From Candidatus Binatota bacterium (GTDB lineage Bacteria > Desulfobacterota > Binatia > Bin18), in contig WTHE01000635.1 of the NCBI GenBank assembly GCA_011523315.1, positions 1-7,151 on the forward strand: DNA of 7,151 nucleotides. Direction: 5' to 3'. This document shows, piece after piece, positions 1-6,646 of the stretch (within the stretch, counting starts at the first letter, position 1; every line of letters starts with the position of its first letter). The notes beneath the pieces were generated by a model. That model saw only the letters and a program-made list of their open reading frames with translations, had not been told where the DNA came from and searched no databases. The position numbers and the translations under genes were made by a program.

Positions 1-283
1 GTGGTGGCGGGGGCGCGGGCGGTTGCTCTGGTTCCAGAGGCGGCTGCGGAATAACCGGTGCATCGTTCGGGTTCAGCGTCTGCCGCCGTCCTGGGCGGTC
101 GCGCTCCTCTTCTTCACCCCCCAGGATTATCCAGAGTCCCAGCAGCAGGGCCGTGCCGATCAGCGCGGCCGCCCCCCAGGTATTCGACTTCAGCCGGCCC
201 GGACGAGTCGGCCCCCGGTCCAGCCGATTATTCTCATCCGTGCTGCCGTTTTCGGGAGGCGTCGGGGATTCAGGTTCCGCCAT
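1..283 (-). CDS. virB10: VirB10-like T4SS bridge protein, N-terminal part (cut by window edge)
   Basis: The first 94 residues are present; the gene continues beyond base 1. VirB10/TrbI proteins are anchored in the inner membrane, cross the periplasm and reach the outer-membrane core with VirB7 and VirB9. What is visible fits this: a polar cytoplasmic N-terminus (residues 1-35), one hydrophobic segment (about 36-56, rich in A, L, G and I), an acidic EEEERD stretch just after it, then a proline-rich stretch (about 76-94) like the extended periplasmic linker of the family. The conserved C-terminal beta-barrel and antenna region lies outside the window, so the call rests on membrane topology, composition and position directly after virB9. 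The ATG at 283 follows the virB9 stop by 9 nt with AGGAGG 5 nt upstream, which implies coupled translation. Confidence 0.85.
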   Translation of the reverse strand, partial: MAEPESPTPPENGSTDENNRLDRGPTRPGRLKSNTWGAAALIGTALLLGLWIILGGEEEERDRPGRRQTLNPNDAPVIPQPPLEPEQPPAPPPP

Positions 284-288
284 ACCGG

Positions 289-294
289 CCTCCT
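289..294 (-). promoter_or_regulatory. Ribosome binding site of virB10, overlapping the virB9 stop
   Basis: AGGAGG lies 5 nt before the virB10 ATG and shares two bases with the TAG stop of virB9. A ribosome ending virB9 would therefore sit on the virB10 start signal, which favours translational coupling and fixes the virB10 start. Confidence 0.75.
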
Positions 295-1237
295 ACAACA
301 CCCCGTCATCCTGGTAGTGCGGGTCTTCTGGGGGGGTGTTCAGCGTCGTGTCCGGTTCCAGGGAAAACGCTTCGTTAAAAATGCAGGTTTCAACCTCCCC
401 GTTCCTCAGGGTGAACTGCCGCCCGATGTCATGCACAACCAGGAAGCGCCCGCGCCGCACGACATTGACGAGGCTTTCCGTTTCGTCCTCATGGACGTAG
501 AAGATGGCCGGAACGCGGGTTCGAGGGTCGAATTGAAAGTACGTGTGCTCCCCGTCATCAAAGACGTTGACCGGCCGTTGTGTCGCATCGCCGGCAAACG
601 TGTACTGCCAATTCCATGCAGCCGGGTCGATTCCTTCTTCACTCCCTGCCCGGCCGGGGCTGAGCCGCGCGTCTTGCCGTTGCTGGCTCCGCCGCACCCG
701 CAGTGCGAGCCGCTCCGCGTGGTCCTCGGGATAGTGGAAATGAATCGCCCAGGTAAAGTCCGCCAGCCCGGTCGGCTCGGGCGCTTGGCCGCTCGGGAGA
801 TCGGCCGCCCGTTCAGCGTCTTGGAGCGCCGCCGAAATCCCATGCTCGCCCGGTACGGCCGCGACCAAGGAGAACACATAGATGCGCGTCCGCTCCCCAG
901 ACCCATCGAGCGCCGGCCGGGCGGTCAGCACGGTCAAGTTCGTGCTGGCAAAGGCTTCAACCGGCTTGAGAAAGAGCATGTGCTTGTGCGCGGGCACCAC
1001 GACCTGCCACGCGAGGCTATCGCCGAGCGATATGTCGGTGACTTCCTCATCCGCGCCAAAGGCGACCAAGGTCTGATAGCCGTAGTGGCCTTTGACTTCG
1101 ATGACCTCCCTTTCGTTATAGACCACCCACCGCAAGCGCGGGTCCGGCTGGCCGGGGGACGGAGCGACGGCCGCGCGTGTGGCGGAGGCCAACGCCAGGA
1201 GCAGAGCCAGAGAGAGCAGCAGCACACGCCGATCCAT
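293..1237 (-). CDS. virB9: VirB9-like T4SS outer-membrane core protein
   Basis: This 314-residue periplasmic protein would form the outer-membrane core ring with VirB7 and VirB10. A signal peptide covers about residues 1-22 (basic MDRR, a leucine-rich core, then an Ala-rich cleavage region). The N-terminal domain carries GDSLAWQV (72-79) and a KP...TNLTVLTAR stretch (91-107), as is usual in VirB9/CagX. A charged, Pro-rich linker (about 140-205) leads to the C-terminal domain with PVNVFDDGEHTYFQF (222-236) and PAIFYV (243-248), hallmarks of the family. The only cysteine is Cys285 near the C-terminus; in Agrobacterium a C-terminal VirB9 cysteine bonds to VirB7. The frame stays open upstream to 1579, inside virB8, but the signal peptide and GGAGG 7 nt before the ATG at 1237 decide the start. 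It begins 14 nt after the virB8 stop. Confidence 0.95.
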   Translation of the reverse strand: MDRRVLLLSLALLLALASATRAAVAPSPGQPDPRLRWVVYNEREVIEVKGHYGYQTLVAFGADEEVTDISLGDSLAWQVVVPAHKHMLFLKPVEAFASTNLTVLTARPALDGSGERTRIYVFSLVAAVPGEHGISAALQDAERAADLPSGQAPEPTGLADFTWAIHFHYPEDHAERLALRVRRSQQRQDARLSPGRAGSEEGIDPAAWNWQYTFAGDATQRPVNVFDDGEHTYFQFDPRTRVPAIFYVHEDETESLVNVVRRGRFLVVHDIGRQFTLRNGEVETCIFNEAFSLEPDTTLNTPPEDPHYQDDGVL

Positions 1238-1244
1238 GCCATGA

Positions 1245-1249
1245 CCTCC
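1245..1249 (-). promoter_or_regulatory. Ribosome binding site selecting the virB9 start
   Basis: GGAGG lies 7 nt before the ATG at 1237. A second ATG at 1242 is only 2 nt from this site and in another frame, so spacing and frame both favour 1237. The site lies in the 14-nt gap between virB8 and virB9. Confidence 0.7.
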
Positions 1250-1251
1250 GT

Positions 1252-1959
1252 TTAGTCCTGTGTGGGGAGCAGGTCCGGGTCGCGCCGATAGCTGGTGATC
1301 TGAAACCCCAGGGGGTTGATGAAGCGATCCGCCATGCGCATCTCTTTGTCGGTGTACCGAAACGTCACGGCCCCCCGCCAATAGTCTACGACTCCTTCCC
1401 GGCCGCGCTCCTCCAGGACCGTTCGGAACGACACCAGGGCGGTTGTCGCAGACAGGAGATTCACCGAGCGGATTTCCGCCCGGACAATCGTGTTGTAGCC
1501 GTAGAGCTTTGGGGGGCTGTTGGGGTTGCTGGTGTTGTGGAGGCGGCGGTAGGCGGCCAGTGCCCGGCCGGACATACACAGGCCGACGTAGCGATAGGTG
1601 GCCCGGTAGTCGGTCGCATCGAACGTCTCGCGGGCGGTCAAACAGCGGACGATATTCGCAATCGTCAGGGCCTCGTCTTGCGTGAGACTGCCCGGATGCA
1701 GCCCGCGTGTGACTTCCAGATACCCGGTATTCTTATCGACCGTGACCACATACGGGGCAAATTCTTTCAGGGGCAAGACGAGAATGACGGCCAGCATCGC
1801 CATGAAGGCCAGGACCGAGGCGGCGGCCGCCACGACCCAGGCGCGACGCTTCGAGCGGCGCAGCGCCAGGTACGTTTCCCGCTCCCAGGCGGCGGAGGCG
1901 TCAAAGGCGGTGCCGGCGGCAGCCGCACCTCCGCCGAGAAACGCCGGCCAGAGTTTCAT
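1252..1959 (-). CDS. virB8: VirB8-like inner-membrane T4SS assembly protein
   Basis: This 235-residue bitopic inner-membrane protein is the nucleating factor of the T4SS, contacting VirB6, VirB9 and VirB10. A short cytoplasmic N-terminus with AWERE (24-28) and a basic RRSKRR run (34-39) precedes one membrane segment (about 41-63). The rest is the NTF2-like periplasmic domain. Near the C-terminus is NPLGFQITSYRRD (215-227), which is diagnostic for VirB8. Length matches the family. There are two cysteines (106 and 128) in the periplasmic domain; whether they pair is not known. The ATG overlaps the virB6 stop in an ATGA (4 nt), so the two genes are likely translationally coupled. A moderate AGAGGG-type ribosome site lies upstream inside virB6. 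Confidence 0.95.
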   Translation of the reverse strand: MKLWPAFLGGGAAAAGTAFDASAAWERETYLALRRSKRRAWVVAAAASVLAFMAMLAVILVLPLKEFAPYVVTVDKNTGYLEVTRGLHPGSLTQDEALTIANIVRCLTARETFDATDYRATYRYVGLCMSGRALAAYRRLHNTSNPNSPPKLYGYNTIVRAEIRSVNLLSATTALVSFRTVLEERGREGVVDYWRGAVTFRYTDKEMRMADRFINPLGFQITSYRRDPDLLPTQD

Positions 1960-2897
1960 ACCTGCCCTCTTGTTCCCCTACCACGGCCCACCTGTCCCCG
2001 GCCGCCGGACGATCCCCGACCCATCGCATAACTCGCCCGCGCAAACTGGCTCACGCCTTGGATGACGGACCCTGCTGTGACGGCCAGCGCGATCCCGCTG
2101 CCAACCCCCTCGGACCACGACATCACTTGGGTGAGGAGCAGCAGGTTCGCAATGCCCACCAACACAAACGGCACAACATGTGTGAGGGTGAGCTGATTCA
2201 GACTGGACGCATTGACAAGTTGCGCCTGCGCCTCGGTGAAAATCGTGAAATTCAAGGCGATCAAGCTGTAGACAAAGATGGGGACAAGCGAAAAGGTCAG
2301 GAGCTGGCGCAGCCACCCTTCAAATAATCCCTTTCCGAAATCGAGCAGACGCAGGATCAGGAAGAACGGCCCCACCGCCAGCAAAATCCCCACCGCCAGA
2401 TTCGAGAGCATGAGCAGCGTCATGGCCACCACCGCCAGCAGCAGCGCGGTCACCAGGAGCAGGCCCGCGACGATATGCGAGGACAGATCAATCCACCCGG
2501 CTTTAGCCCACACCGCCTCAGCGCTCTCTATCCCCGCCCGCATGACCGTTTCGATCATGCCCACCACCTCATTCTCCGTCCGGCCCGCTTGGGCCAGCAG
2601 GAAGCGCGCGATGGCATCGGGCACGGCCGTGACCAGATCGTAGGACACATCAAAGACACCCGGCATATTGAGTAAGAGCACAAAGATGAACGTCCAGCGA
2701 AAGAGCCGGGATATGAACTCCGGGGAGGAGACCCGGATCCGGCCGAGGAGGGCCAGATAGCCCACCGTAACCAGGGCGATAGTCGCCACCCCCACGATGA
2801 GCGGCGTCGCCTGCTCGTCAAACGTCTGCCAGACGTTCTCGACATACGCCCGCGTGGCCGTGTCGGTCGCTTCGACCAGGCTCTGCACGGAGGCCAT
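1956..2897 (-). CDS. virB6: VirB6/TrbL-like polytopic inner-membrane T4SS channel protein
   Basis: This 313-residue protein would form part of the inner-membrane channel through which substrate passes. Hydrophobic segments lie at about 32-51, 64-80, 140-163, 165-184, 197-218 and 240-258, with a weaker one at 266-282. The GPFFLILRLLDFGKGLFEGW stretch (176-195), with an invariant-type Trp before the next membrane segment, matches the VirB6 core. The loop at about 85-138 between early and late segments fits the large periplasmic loop of the family. An oddity is the C-terminal tail (about 293-313), made almost only of Gly, Arg, Ser, Gln and Val with RG repeats. The gene starts 4 nt after the lipoprotein stop, with a G-rich AGGGTAGGGAC before the ATG, and overlaps virB8 by 4 nt. 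Confidence 0.93.
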   Translation of the reverse strand: MASVQSLVEATDTATRAYVENVWQTFDEQATPLIVGVATIALVTVGYLALLGRIRVSSPEFISRLFRWTFIFVLLLNMPGVFDVSYDLVTAVPDAIARFLLAQAGRTENEVVGMIETVMRAGIESAEAVWAKAGWIDLSSHIVAGLLLVTALLLAVVAMTLLMLSNLAVGILLAVGPFFLILRLLDFGKGLFEGWLRQLLTFSLVPIFVYSLIALNFTIFTEAQAQLVNASSLNQLTLTHVVPFVLVGIANLLLLTQVMSWSEGVGSGIALAVTAGSVIQGVSQFARASYAMGRGSSGGRGQVGRGRGTRGQV

Positions 2898-2901
2898 GTC
2901 C

Positions 2902-3204
2902 CTACCCTGCTGGCTCCGGCCGGGCCGGGCCGGCCATGTCGGCTACCGTGCGGGGAGCCACACCCGCGTTCGCCCTGGTCGGCGGCTCCAAGGCCGCGGT
3001 CCGGGGCAGCTGCGCCATCGGCAGCGGAGCGTCGCAGGGAACCTCACTCGGCAACGCCAGGCTGAAACTGGCCGCTTTATAGTCGCTACACGGCGCGGTC
3101 AGCTCCCGGTGCGGGAAGAACGTACAGCCGGCCGTCCCGCACAGCACCCCGACCACCAGAACCAGACCGGCCCGTTTACCAGTCTTCCAGTGCGAGGTCT
3201 TCAT
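2902..3204 (-). CDS. Small T4SS lipoprotein: VirB7 equivalent or entry-exclusion (Eex-like) protein
   Basis: This 100-residue protein has a basic N-terminus (K2, K7, K10, R11), a hydrophobic core (about 12-22) and a lipobox-like TAGC ending at Cys27. That predicts lipid attachment, although Thr at -3 is less usual than Leu. The mature part has Cys39 and Cys57 and a Pro/Ala-rich C-terminus. Two identities compete. VirB7 is the small lipoprotein of the outer-membrane core and often pairs by disulfide with VirB9, and no other virB7 candidate occurs between virB6 and virB8. In pKM101-type operons, however, the slot between virB5 and virB6 holds the entry-exclusion lipoprotein. Sequence alone does not settle it. 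The ATG lies 29 nt inside the end of virB5, with AAGGA 9 nt upstream, implying coupled translation. Confidence 0.8.
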   Translation of the reverse strand: MKTSHWKTGKRAGLVLVVGVLCGTAGCTFFPHRELTAPCSDYKAASFSLALPSEVPCDAPLPMAQLPRTAALEPPTRANAGVAPRTVADMAGPARPEPAG

Positions 3205-3937
3205 ATTGCAGCATCCTTCTGGCCTCCGCCCCCTGCGTCTGCTGGGCGAGCTGGTTGGTGGCCGTGGCCTGTGTGGCGGCCGACTGCAACCGAATCAGCT
3301 CCATCAACAACCGGCCGTTTTCTGCCGTGAGATGGGCCAAAATATCCACCGATTCTTTCACGCTGTCCCGCGCGTCCAGTTCATCCGTGAGCTGATCGTA
3401 CAAGTCCTGGCGCGGCTCCAGGTTTTCATAGGCCACCTCGGCGCTCACCGCCGCCGCCAGTTGCGCGTCCCGATCCGCGCGCCACGCTTGGGCATACGGT
3501 GCGTCCGGATCGCCGGGCTGATAGGCGGCCTCTTCGAGCAGGCCATACCGATCCGTCAAATTCCCATACAAGGCCATGCTGCGCGCCAGGTTCGGGTCGA
3601 CGTCCAGCTCGCCCAAGCGGTTGAGGTCGCGCATCAGGCGAGGCAAGGACCGGCGTATCCGGCGTAGCTCGGGGGTTTGGTGCAGCGTTCCCAGGCCGAG
3701 GTTACACGGCGGGGCCTCGCAGCCGACAATAGACCGGGTGAGGCGCAACGCTTCTTGCAGCTCCAGGTCCTGCCGACCGTAGATGTTCTGGAGTTCGGTC
3801 AAGGTCAGGACAATTTGCGCGATGGCGCTGCTATCGGTGACGGGGATGCCCTGAGCGGTCGCTGGGGAGGGCGTGGCCGCCCAGAGCAGCCCTGTGAGGG
3901 CCAAGATGGGGAGAGAGAGACGAAGAGGCGGTGTCAT
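3176..3937 (-). CDS. virB5: VirB5-like minor pilus subunit / pilus-tip adhesin
   Basis: This 253-residue exported protein would sit at the tip of the T4SS pilus. A signal peptide ends near ATA28-Gln29, and the mature start QGIPVTDSSAIAQ is very like that of other VirB5 proteins. The mature chain is mainly helical and charged. A C-terminal helix (about 192-240) with SVKESVDILAHLTAENGRLL and several Gln/Ala repeats matches the conserved end of the VirB5/TrbJ group. Cys73 and Cys78 are close together (GCEAPPC) and could form a small disulfide loop. The ATG overlaps the virB4 stop in an ATGA (4 nt), and AAAGGAGG lies 8 nt upstream within virB4. The last 29 nt overlap the lipoprotein gene. Confidence 0.93.
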   Translation of the reverse strand: MTPPLRLSLPILALTGLLWAATPSPATAQGIPVTDSSAIAQIVLTLTELQNIYGRQDLELQEALRLTRSIVGCEAPPCNLGLGTLHQTPELRRIRRSLPRLMRDLNRLGELDVDPNLARSMALYGNLTDRYGLLEEAAYQPGDPDAPYAQAWRADRDAQLAAAVSAEVAYENLEPRQDLYDQLTDELDARDSVKESVDILAHLTAENGRLLMELIRLQSAATQATATNQLAQQTQGAEARRMLQYEDLALEDW

Positions 3938-6345
3938 AAGGATTTCCTCCTTTCCTGGAAAACCGGGAGCCAGACGGCCGGATCGTCTCCGACCTCGGCG
4001 CGGATGTCGTCGAGCAGTTGGACGGTTTCTTCCCGGCCGGAGAGGACCGCTAAAATGTCGTCCTCTCCGGACAAGTCCAAGCGCGCCACGACGGACGTGG
4101 CATCGTGCTTGACGAGAAAGCAGCGGCTGCTGTCGCCGAGGTGTTGGACGACCGAGAGTTCATGGGGCGTGAGGCCAAAGCCCGCACAATAGCCCCGCGC
4201 GTCGGCTTTGAAATGCGGCATGAACAGCTGCGTCCGACACTGTTCAAGGATGGTCGGCCCAATGCGGGTATCGACAACGTCACTGGCGGATTGTGTCCCA
4301 AACCCGACCAGGCCGTTTTTCTTGCGGATGGTTTTGAGCCAGCCCCGCAAGCTCTCTTCAAACACCGGGTCATCCAAGGCTCGCCACCCCTCATCCAGGA
4401 AGACAAGCGCCTTTTGCCCGGTCAGGCTCTGTTCGATCCGATGGAACAGGTAGAGCAGGAGCGGGACGCGGGCAATCGGATCATCGAGGACGTAGGTCAA
4501 GTCAAAGCCCTGGATGCGGGCTTCCGGCAACTTGTCCTCCGCATTGTCGAACAACCAGGCTCGTTCGCCGTCTTTACACCACGGCCGGATACGGGCGGCC
4601 AGGCTGTTGCCGCCCTCGCTCGATTCATGCCCGGAAAACAGCTCACTGAGGACGGCAAGACGGCGGTGGCCGTGGGTGATGTTCGCGTCATAGTTGGCAT
4701 TGACGGCGCGGGCGATAACCGCCTGGTCCGTGGCGGACAGGGGGCTGCCATCCGCCGGGCGGACCAGGGTGGCTAGCCAGCCCCGCAGAAAGCTGCGGTT
4801 TTCCGGCGTATCGGGGAGCTGGAGGGGGTTCAGCCCCGAGGGGTCGCCGGGCCGCAGGACGCTATACCACCCGCCCAGGGCGCGGATACAGAGTTCCGCA
4901 CCTCGGTCCCGGTCGAAGAAGTACGACACGGGGTGGTGGCGCTGGGCTTGAGCTAGCAAGAAGGTGAGGACCACCGTTTTGCCGGTCCCGGTCGGTCCGA
5001 CCACGGTGAAGTTGCCGACATCATGGGCGTGAAAGTTGAAGGCGTAGGGCGTCGAGCTTTTGGTTTGCAGGAGCGAGATACACCCCCCCCAATGATTCCC
5101 GGTGCGCTTGCCCGCCGGGTAATTATGCAGGCTGGCATAGGCCGCCCAATTCAGCGACGAAATATCGGCACGGCGCGCAATGAATTGATGGTTGCCGGGG
5201 AGCTGCGCCCAGAAGGCCGGCTCTAAGTTCACGTCCTCCCGCACGGCAATGATGCCCCGCTGCATGAGCTTGGCCGTGGTTTCGGTTAACGCCTGCTCCA
5301 GCTGATTTTCGTCCGGGCTGGTGAGCAGCACGGACAGGTGATGGCCGCCGAAGGCGATCCGATTGGACGCCAAATCGTCCGCCGCCGCGTACAAGTCATT
5401 CCGCTGCGAGGCGGCCGCGTCTTGGGCGGCCTCCATAACTCGGCCCTGGCGGTTGAGCTTTTCGAGCGCCACGGCGCGCTCGTCAAACATGAAGCCCTGC
5501 GTCACCGTCATTTCAAACGGGAGCTCGGTCAGCTCATCCAGCATCCCGGCCCATGTCGTATCGGCATAGTCCTTGATCGCCAGCATGGCCCCGTAGGTCT
5601 GATCCGCTGGCGCGGCCCCGCGCAGCTCACACACCTCTTTGGCGAAGAACGGCCGCTTGCTCGGCAGGTAGGCGTCAATCGGCCCGGCCGGCAGGAGCAC
5701 CGACCGGCGTTCCTGATTGAGCAGGTAGAACAACAGTTCCAACGGCTCGGAGTAAATCCGGCTGTCCTGCTGATAGGTGGTCAGGAGCCGAGGCCGATAC
5801 TTTTCCAGCGTCTTGATGATGCTGTCCGTCGCATCGTGCAGCTCCCGCAGGCTGTCGGCCCGGTCCTCCTCGCGCCGGCGCAGCTCATGGTCGGTGAACA
5901 GGCCCCGCACCCAATCGACCAGGCCCGCCAGGCCCGGCGCAGGACGGCGCAGGACGGTCAAATACAAGTCATTGACATACAGGCGGGTGCGCTCGAGCCG
6001 CCGTTTCCACGCGGTATCCACAGCGGCCGCAAAGCCGGTAAAATCCCCGCCGATGTCGGCTTCGACCCGGCGGCGCACCAGATGGTGATAGAGAACGTGG
6101 CGACTGGAGGCCAAGGCCAGGGTGAGGGTGTTGCGGGTGTCCTTGAGGCCATCCAGGGTCGCGTCATCGGCTGTCTCAAACGGGTAGCCTTCCAGCTTCA
6201 CAATCTGGAGCAGTTCCCCGTTTTTTGTCGCCAACGTCTCCTGATCGACATGGCGGGTGTAGGGAATGAAGTCGGCCACGTCGATCTCTTTGGCCGCGAT
6301 CTTTCCATGCTGAGTCAAGCGGAGCGCAAGGGCATCGGCAGGCAT
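3934..6345 (-). CDS. virB4: VirB4-family T4SS ATPase
   Basis: This 803-residue ATPase energises pilus assembly and substrate transfer at the inner membrane, with VirB3 as partner. The N-terminal CagE/TrbE/VirB4 domain (about 1-420) includes FIPYTRHVDQETLATKNG (26-43), typical of the family. The C-terminal RecA-like motor has Walker A GPTGTGKT (450-457), FFDRDRG (476-482), Walker B with acidic end ALVFLDE (646-652), and GTQSASD (683-689). All key motifs are intact, and the length is typical for VirB4 without a fused VirB3. The ATG at 6345 has AGGAGGT 6 nt upstream and lies 15 nt after the virB3 stop. A second ATG at 6335 is out of frame. A run of eight C on the plus strand (5083-5090) falls in the coding region, but the frame continues through it. 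Confidence 0.97.
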   Translation of the reverse strand: MPADALALRLTQHGKIAAKEIDVADFIPYTRHVDQETLATKNGELLQIVKLEGYPFETADDATLDGLKDTRNTLTLALASSRHVLYHHLVRRRVEADIGGDFTGFAAAVDTAWKRRLERTRLYVNDLYLTVLRRPAPGLAGLVDWVRGLFTDHELRRREEDRADSLRELHDATDSIIKTLEKYRPRLLTTYQQDSRIYSEPLELLFYLLNQERRSVLLPAGPIDAYLPSKRPFFAKEVCELRGAAPADQTYGAMLAIKDYADTTWAGMLDELTELPFEMTVTQGFMFDERAVALEKLNRQGRVMEAAQDAAASQRNDLYAAADDLASNRIAFGGHHLSVLLTSPDENQLEQALTETTAKLMQRGIIAVREDVNLEPAFWAQLPGNHQFIARRADISSLNWAAYASLHNYPAGKRTGNHWGGCISLLQTKSSTPYAFNFHAHDVGNFTVVGPTGTGKTVVLTFLLAQAQRHHPVSYFFDRDRGAELCIRALGGWYSVLRPGDPSGLNPLQLPDTPENRSFLRGWLATLVRPADGSPLSATDQAVIARAVNANYDANITHGHRRLAVLSELFSGHESSEGGNSLAARIRPWCKDGERAWLFDNAEDKLPEARIQGFDLTYVLDDPIARVPLLLYLFHRIEQSLTGQKALVFLDEGWRALDDPVFEESLRGWLKTIRKKNGLVGFGTQSASDVVDTRIGPTILEQCRTQLFMPHFKADARGYCAGFGLTPHELSVVQHLGDSSRCFLVKHDATSVVARLDLSGEDDILAVLSGREETVQLLDDIRAEVGDDPAVWLPVFQERRKSL
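3946..3953 (-). promoter_or_regulatory. Strong ribosome binding site of virB5 inside virB4
   Basis: AAAGGAGG lies 8 nt before the virB5 ATG and is wholly inside the 3' end of virB4. It supports the 3937 start and independent or coupled loading of ribosomes on virB5. Confidence 0.7.
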
Positions 6346-6350
6346 CGGCA
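6331..6350. repeat. Tandem duplication of a 10-bp unit at the virB4 start
   Basis: GGCATCGGCA occurs twice back to back. Each copy contains an ATG on the minus strand, at 6345 (used by virB4) and 6335 (out of frame, since the unit is not a multiple of 3). The first copy supplies the virB4 start codon at the right distance from AGGAGGT. Confidence 0.8.
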
Positions 6351-6351
6351 G

Positions 6352-6358
6352 ACCTCCT
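6352..6358 (-). promoter_or_regulatory. Ribosome binding site of virB4
   Basis: AGGAGGT lies 6 nt before the ATG at 6345, in the 15-nt gap after virB3. Its spacing selects 6345 over the nearby out-of-frame ATG at 6335. Confidence 0.75.
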
Positions 6359-6360
6359 CT

Positions 6361-6642
6361 CTAGGGGCGATACGAATTACCACCCCAAAAAAACCGGGTT
6401 TGGGTGGGCAGGGTGTAGCGGAGCCGCACCCACCAGAGATCGAAGCGACGCGGCTCTCGCAGACAGGCCACATAGCCGAGGATATGCACGGGTACGCCGA
6501 TGAGGATGGTCAGAAAGCTGCCCGTCCATACAAAGAGCATCCCCGTTGCGATGAGGTTGACGACGAGAAAGCTGTACGTCACGCCCCACACCATTGCGGG
6601 GCGCGTGAGGGCGAGAAAGAGCATGTCGCGTTGGCGCTCCAT
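6361..6642 (-). CDS. virB3: VirB3-like inner-membrane T4SS protein
   Basis: This 93-residue protein is a small inner-membrane partner of VirB4. The N-terminal LFLALTRPAMVWGV (8-21) is the characteristic VirB3/TrbD signature. Two hydrophobic segments follow (about 17-39 and 42-59), then a basic C-terminal part with Trp-rich DLWWVRLRY (68-76). Size and topology match the family, and it stands alone rather than fused to VirB4. It starts 4 nt after the virB2 stop; GGAGG lies 11 nt before the ATG, a long spacing, so it may depend on ribosomes finishing virB2. A possible mRNA hairpin lies in its last third. Confidence 0.93.
   Translation of the reverse strand: MERQRDMLFLALTRPAMVWGVTYSFLVVNLIATGMLFVWTGSFLTILIGVPVHILGYVACLREPRRFDLWWVRLRYTLPTQTRFFWGGNSYRP
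6380..6407. repeat. Imperfect inverted repeat near the 3' end of virB3
   Basis: On the plus strand CCACCCCAAA (6380-6389) is almost the reverse complement of TTTGGGTGG (6399-6407), with one extra C in the left arm. The transcript could fold a stem of about 9 bp with a loop of about 9 nt. It ends about 20 nt before the virB3 stop and 35 nt before the virB4 start. No U-run follows, so it is not a normal terminator. Confidence 0.5.
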
Positions 6643-6646
6643 TGCC

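Noticed and set aside
23..1255. A 410-codon plus-strand open frame opposite virB9 and virB10.
   Set aside because: It is antisense to virB9, which has a clear signal peptide and family motifs. The product is low-complexity basic sequence with no recognisable domain.
1238..1579. A longer virB9 with an N-terminal extension starting at 1579.
   Set aside because: The extension would overlap much of virB8, is Pro/Gly/Arg-rich, and would bury the signal peptide. The ATG at 1237 has a well-placed ribosome site.
2919..2936. GC-only repeat (CCGGG/GGCC units) as a terminator or recombination site at the end of the lipoprotein gene.
   Set aside because: It is coding sequence for a Pro/Ala/Gly-rich tail, has no following U-run, and virB6 starts only a few bases after the stop.
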